Part shown: in pieces, positions 34,271-37,056 of the stretch
How the letters are laid out: every line of letters begins with the position of its first letter
How positions within the stretch are numbered: the stretch's first letter is position 1
NCBI GenBank assembly: GCA_019312835.1
Contig: JAFDCJ010000198.1
Coordinates: forward strand, 1 to 37,056
Direction of reading: 5' to 3'
Source of the DNA: Deltaproteobacteria bacterium
GTDB taxonomy: Bacteria > Desulfobacterota > Desulfobacteria > Desulfobacterales > JAFDCJ01
Length of the DNA stretch: 37,056 nt
The notes under the pieces: model-generated
What the model was told of the DNA's origin: nothing
Seen by the model: the letters and a program-made list of their open reading frames with translations, nothing else
Database searches by the model: none
Program-made: the position numbers and the translations under genes

Positions 34271-34888
34271 TTAAACAGAAACGTTGGCCAGCGCCGCGGT
34301 CTCCTTTTTATTAATCTGGGATTCCAATTCTTTAACTTCCTGCGTCAATTCCTCTACAAACCGCTCATCATCAATGGCGCCCAGATTGATCTTGACGTTG
34401 TAAATGGCCGCCAGGGCACCTGTGCGCGCGTTCATGGCGGCCACGGCTCCGTCGGAAGCAGCATTCTTATTGCCCTTGTCAATGGCCTCGCCCGCCAGCT
34501 CGATGACCGCCACCGCATCCCTGGCGACCTCCAGGGGGACGAGGGCCGCGTGCTTGATGGCATACTGGATTTTTTGTTTGCGAACGGCGGTTTCCGCATC
34601 GGTGGTTTTTGGGAGCTTGAAAGCAGCCATAACTCCGGTATAGGCATCCGCGTCTTTGTCAATGGACCCGGTCAGCTTGATCCTTAATTTTGCTGCCCTG
34701 TCAGCCAGCGCTTTCATATCATCTTCGGCGGCCTCATACCCTTTTTTCCCGATGGTCAAATTGGCCACCATTTCGGTAAGGCCGGCCGCCAGAGCCCCAT
34801 TCAGCGCCGCCACACTCCCACCCCCCGGAACAGCCGTCCCCGCAGCGGCTTTATCAAGATAGTCTTTAATGGTGCAATCTGCTAGCAT
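34271..34888 (-). CDS. fchA: Formimidoyl-tetrahydrofolate cyclodeaminase family protein
   Basis: The 205-residue protein matches the all-helical cyclodeaminase/cyclohydrolase (FTCD_C) family: TIKDYLDKAAAGTAVPGGGSVAALNGALAAGL, with later helices GNKNAASDGAVAAMNA. It would turn 5-formimino-THF into 5,10-methenyl-THF and ammonia. The glutamate formiminotransferase gene is just upstream on the same strand, and urocanase beyond it, so it is the last step of histidine degradation to one-carbon units. AGGAG precedes the ATG. Confidence 0.9.
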   Translation of the reverse strand: MLADCTIKDYLDKAAAGTAVPGGGSVAALNGALAAGLTEMVANLTIGKKGYEAAEDDMKALADRAAKLRIKLTGSIDKDADAYTGVMAAFKLPKTTDAETAVRKQKIQYAIKHAALVPLEVARDAVAVIELAGEAIDKGNKNAASDGAVAAMNARTGALAAIYNVKINLGAIDDERFVEELTQEVKELESQINKKETAALANVSV

Positions 34889-34929
34889 GGTTTTTCTCCT
34901 TTATCCGATGCTCGTTGCTTTGATGACCC

Positions 34930-35012
34930 GGCACAAGGCGCAAGGCCCGCGGCTCAGGGTTTTAAACGGATAAGATCAGTGACCTTGGGCCTTGCGCCGC
35001 GAGCCCTGTGCC
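34930..35012. repeat. GGCACAAGG word-repeat hairpin
   Basis: Left arm 34930-34959 and right arm 34983-35012 pair mainly through GGCGCAAGGCCC/GGGCCTTGCGCC and the outer GGCACA/TGTGCC ends. The words match the hairpin at 28132-28223. It lies between the cyclodeaminase and formiminotransferase genes. Confidence 0.65.
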
Positions 35013-35063
35013 TATAAATTATACCATCCACCGTCCACCTTTTACCCATGTGACCAGTTTTGC

Positions 35064-35969
35064 TTATTCGTAAATTCGATACTCTAACACCTGCTCCATG
35101 GAAAAGCCTTCCAGCCGGAGGTAATATGCGGCCGTGTCGATCAGTGCCTCCATGGGCACCAGGCCGATGACTTCACTGCCGACCACGTTGACGCCGTAAC
35201 GGCGGGCTTCAATCCGAATCAGCTCAAACACCCGGTAAAGAGCGGTTTTGGTGTAGTCCGTCATATTCATCGAGACCTGCACGATGCCCCGATCCTTGAG
35301 CTCGATGCCGATGCCTTTGCAATAGCGCAGCCCGCCACTGATGTGTCGGACTTTTTTCGCGATTGCATCGGCGATCTCAAATTGATTGGTATCCAGGTTG
35401 ACATTGTAGGCCACCAGCGGCATGCGGGCCCCCATGGCCGTCACACCGGCTGTGGGGTGAATCTGTTGGGGTCCGAAATCCGGCTTCCACTCCGGTTGGG
35501 CGAGTTTTTCGGCCATGGCCTCGAACTGGCCTTTTCTGATGGCTGCCAGGTTTTGTCTTTCCGGCCGGGAGGCCGACTGCTCGTATAAAAAAATCGGCAG
35601 CCCGTATAGGGTTGCGGCTTCTCTGGCCGCTGCTTTGGAAATCTTCACGGCATCTTCGACGGAAACATTTTTTACCGGTATAAAGGGTACGACGTCGATG
35701 GCCCCCATCCTGGGATGCTGCCCCCGGTGGGAATTCATGTCAATGAGTTCGACGGCAACTCCCATGGCCTCGATGACAGCGGTCTTAAGCGGTTCGGGCT
35801 CCCCAACCACGGTAACCACCGATCGGTTGTGGTCTTCGTCATTTTGATAATCCAGCAGCTTAACACCATCCCGGCCGCGAAAGGGCCCAACGATTTTTTC
35901 AATTTTTTTAAGATCACGCCCCTCGCTGAAATTGGGCACGCATTCGATAATCTTTTTCATGGCAGTCAT
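35064..35969 (-). CDS. ftcD: Glutamate formimidoyltransferase
   Basis: The 301-residue protein begins MKKIIECVPNFSEGRDLKKIEKI, the N-terminal signature of formiminotransferase, and shows the HNRSVVTVVG, HPRMGAIDVVPFIP and GLRYCKGIGIELKDRGIVQVSMN blocks. It passes the formimino group of formiminoglutamate to tetrahydrofolate. The cyclodeaminase domain is a separate gene downstream, as in many bacteria. ATG 35969 has GGAGAGAAG upstream; the Met three codons later is an alternative. It belongs to the histidine-degradation set with the urocanase upstream. Confidence 0.94.
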   Translation of the reverse strand: MTAMKKIIECVPNFSEGRDLKKIEKIVGPFRGRDGVKLLDYQNDEDHNRSVVTVVGEPEPLKTAVIEAMGVAVELIDMNSHRGQHPRMGAIDVVPFIPVKNVSVEDAVKISKAAAREAATLYGLPIFLYEQSASRPERQNLAAIRKGQFEAMAEKLAQPEWKPDFGPQQIHPTAGVTAMGARMPLVAYNVNLDTNQFEIADAIAKKVRHISGGLRYCKGIGIELKDRGIVQVSMNMTDYTKTALYRVFELIRIEARRYGVNVVGSEVIGLVPMEALIDTAAYYLRLEGFSMEQVLEYRIYE

Positions 35970-35982
35970 ATTCTTCTCTCCG

Positions 35983-36051
35983 GCCGGTTTGCCGGTTGCC
36001 GGTTTAGCCGGTTAAGAAGACACCGGCTAACGGGCTAACGGGCATACCGGC
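35983..36051. repeat. GCCGGT word-repeat hairpin after urocanase
   Basis: Two 30-base arms (35983-36012, 36022-36051) pair at about 26 positions around a 9-base loop and consist of GCCGGTTT and CCGGCTAA units. The stem begins at the urocanase stop codon (36051-36053), so the hairpin ends that gene or regulates passage into ftcD. Confidence 0.75.
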
Positions 36052-37056
36052 TACCCATCAATGTTATATTTTTCAAATGCTTTTTCGACCTCCGCAGCGA
36101 CCATTTTGCCATCGGCGATGAACGGCAGGGTGATGTGATCCGAGCCCGGGCGGGCTTGATTGTAATTGATACTGGTTTCGATCGAGTTTTCATTGCGGGC
36201 CCAGGCGCGTCTGGCGACGCCTCCCATAACATCCCAGGGGATGGCCTGTTTGATGACGGCGTCGATCCGCTCGCTGCCGTCGAGCACCAGGCCAAAGCCG
36301 CCGTTGATGGCATTGCCGATGCCGACGCCGCCGCCGTTATGCAGTGCCACCAGGCTCATGCCCCGGGCGGCATTGCCGGCAAAGCACTGGGTCGCCATAT
36401 CCGCCATGATATTGCTGCCGTCTTTTATGTTGGCGGTTTCTCTAAAGGGCGAATCCGTGCCGCCGGTATCGTGATGATCCCGGCCCAGCATGACGGGACC
36501 GATGTCCCTGCTGCGCACCATGGCGTTAAATTTGAGCGCGATGTTCATCCGCCCCAAAGCGTCCTGGTATAGAATGCGGGCTTTGGTTCCCACCACGAGT
36601 TTGTTTTTGGCGGCATCTCTGATCCAGATATAGTTATCACGGTCTTGAAAGCGCCTGTCCGGATCAATGCATTCCATGGCGGCCCTGTCGGTCTTCTGCA
36701 AATCATCGTCCTTGCCGCTCAGGCATACCCAGCGGAAAGGACCGTATCCGTAGTCAAACAGCAAAGGACCCATCAGGTCCTCCACATAGGACTGGAAGAT
36801 AAACCCATCCAGAGGGTCCTTGCCGTTTTTGCAAATTTCGTTGACGCCGGCGTCGTAGACGGCTTTTAAAAAGCTGTTGCCGTAGTCAAAAAAATAAGTT
36901 CCCCGATCGGTAAGGGTTTTGATCAACTCGTAGTGCCGTCGCAGGCTGGCATCGACCATTTCCCTGAAGCCGGAAGGTCCGGATTTTAAAAGAACGGTGC
37001 GCTCCTCGAATGAGATCCCCTGGGGACAGTAGCCGCCATCGTATACGGCGTGGCAG
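36051..37056 (-). CDS. hutU: Urocanate hydratase, C-terminal part (5' end beyond the window)
   Basis: Urocanase converts urocanate to imidazolonepropionate in histidine degradation. Only the last 334 or so residues are inside the window; the frame stays open to the edge, reading CHAVYDGGYCPQG at the very start. Characteristic segments are the HDTGGTDSPFRETANIKDGS block and the glycine-rich SLVALHNGGGVGIGNAINGGF of the NAD-binding core. The C-terminus (ENSIETSINYNQARPGSDHITLPF) fits the long form found in Desulfobacterota and some Bacteroidota. The glutamate formiminotransferase and cyclodeaminase genes follow on the same strand. Confidence 0.93.
   Translation of the reverse strand, partial: CHAVYDGGYCPQGISFEERTVLLKSGPSGFREMVDASLRRHYELIKTLTDRGTYFFDYGNSFLKAVYDAGVNEICKNGKDPLDGFIFQSYVEDLMGPLLFDYGYGPFRWVCLSGKDDDLQKTDRAAMECIDPDRRFQDRDNYIWIRDAAKNKLVVGTKARILYQDALGRMNIALKFNAMVRSRDIGPVMLGRDHHDTGGTDSPFRETANIKDGSNIMADMATQCFAGNAARGMSLVALHNGGGVGIGNAINGGFGLVLDGSERIDAVIKQAIPWDVMGGVARRAWARNENSIETSINYNQARPGSDHITLPFIADGKMVAAEVEKAFEKYNIDG

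Overview
The window looks like a chromosomal segment from a sulfate-reducing or syntrophic member of the Desulfobacterota (Desulfobacterales-like). This is inferred from gene content and style only: a pyrrolysine-free MttB-family methyltransferase with its corrinoid protein, a cytochrome bd oxidase behind an Rrf2 regulator, a DUF1786 protein, long-form urocanase, frequent TTG/GTG starts, and intergenic regions full of hairpins made of repeated short 'words'. No rRNA, tRNA, CRISPR array, phage module or complete insertion sequence was seen.

Layout. 1-3.0 kb (minus): prfB with its programmed +1 frameshift, then lnt, whose promoter is followed by an intrinsic terminator just before the start codon. 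3.0-8.3 kb (plus): small membrane and hypothetical genes, a candidate small RNA, a beta-CASP RNase, a DUF1786 protein and a 63-residue protein behind a large inverted repeat. 8.4-12.9 kb (minus): a signalling set of periplasmic solute-binding protein, membrane histidine kinase, CheY-like regulator and receiver-PP2C phosphatase. 13.5-16.7 kb (plus): Rrf2 regulator with an operator-like palindrome, then cydA and cydB. 17.0-17.5 kb (minus): a SYLF lipoprotein.

17.8-21.3 kb (plus): MttB-like methyltransferase, corrinoid protein and homocysteine methyltransferase, which together read as a route from a methylated amine or betaine through a corrinoid to homocysteine. Convergent to it (21.5-24.2 kb, minus) is a three-part ABC importer of the PF04392 type. 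24.5-25.9 kb (minus): a frameshifted unknown gene and a membrane-anchored protein with a duplicated domain. 26.2-30.2 kb (plus): a Cpx-like envelope-stress module (CpxP/Spy-like lipoprotein behind a triple 10-bp CpxR-like box, NAPE-PLD-like hydrolase, OmpR-type regulator, HAMP histidine kinase). 30.5-32.2 kb (plus): a periplasmic thiol cassette (thioredoxin-like, rhodanese, MauE/DoxX). 32.3-34.1 kb (plus): a shortened SAM methyltransferase coupled to an MmgE/PrpD protein. 34.3-37.1 kb (minus): histidine degradation genes (urocanase, glutamate formiminotransferase, cyclodeaminase).

The most distinctive things not explained by the genes are (i) at least a dozen intergenic hairpins whose arms are tandem arrays of 5-10 base words, with different words at each site but the same architecture; (ii) the MttB/corrinoid/homocysteine methyltransferase trio; (iii) the candidate promoter-to-terminator small RNA near 3.8 kb; and (iv) the CpxR-like box in front of the CpxP-like gene.
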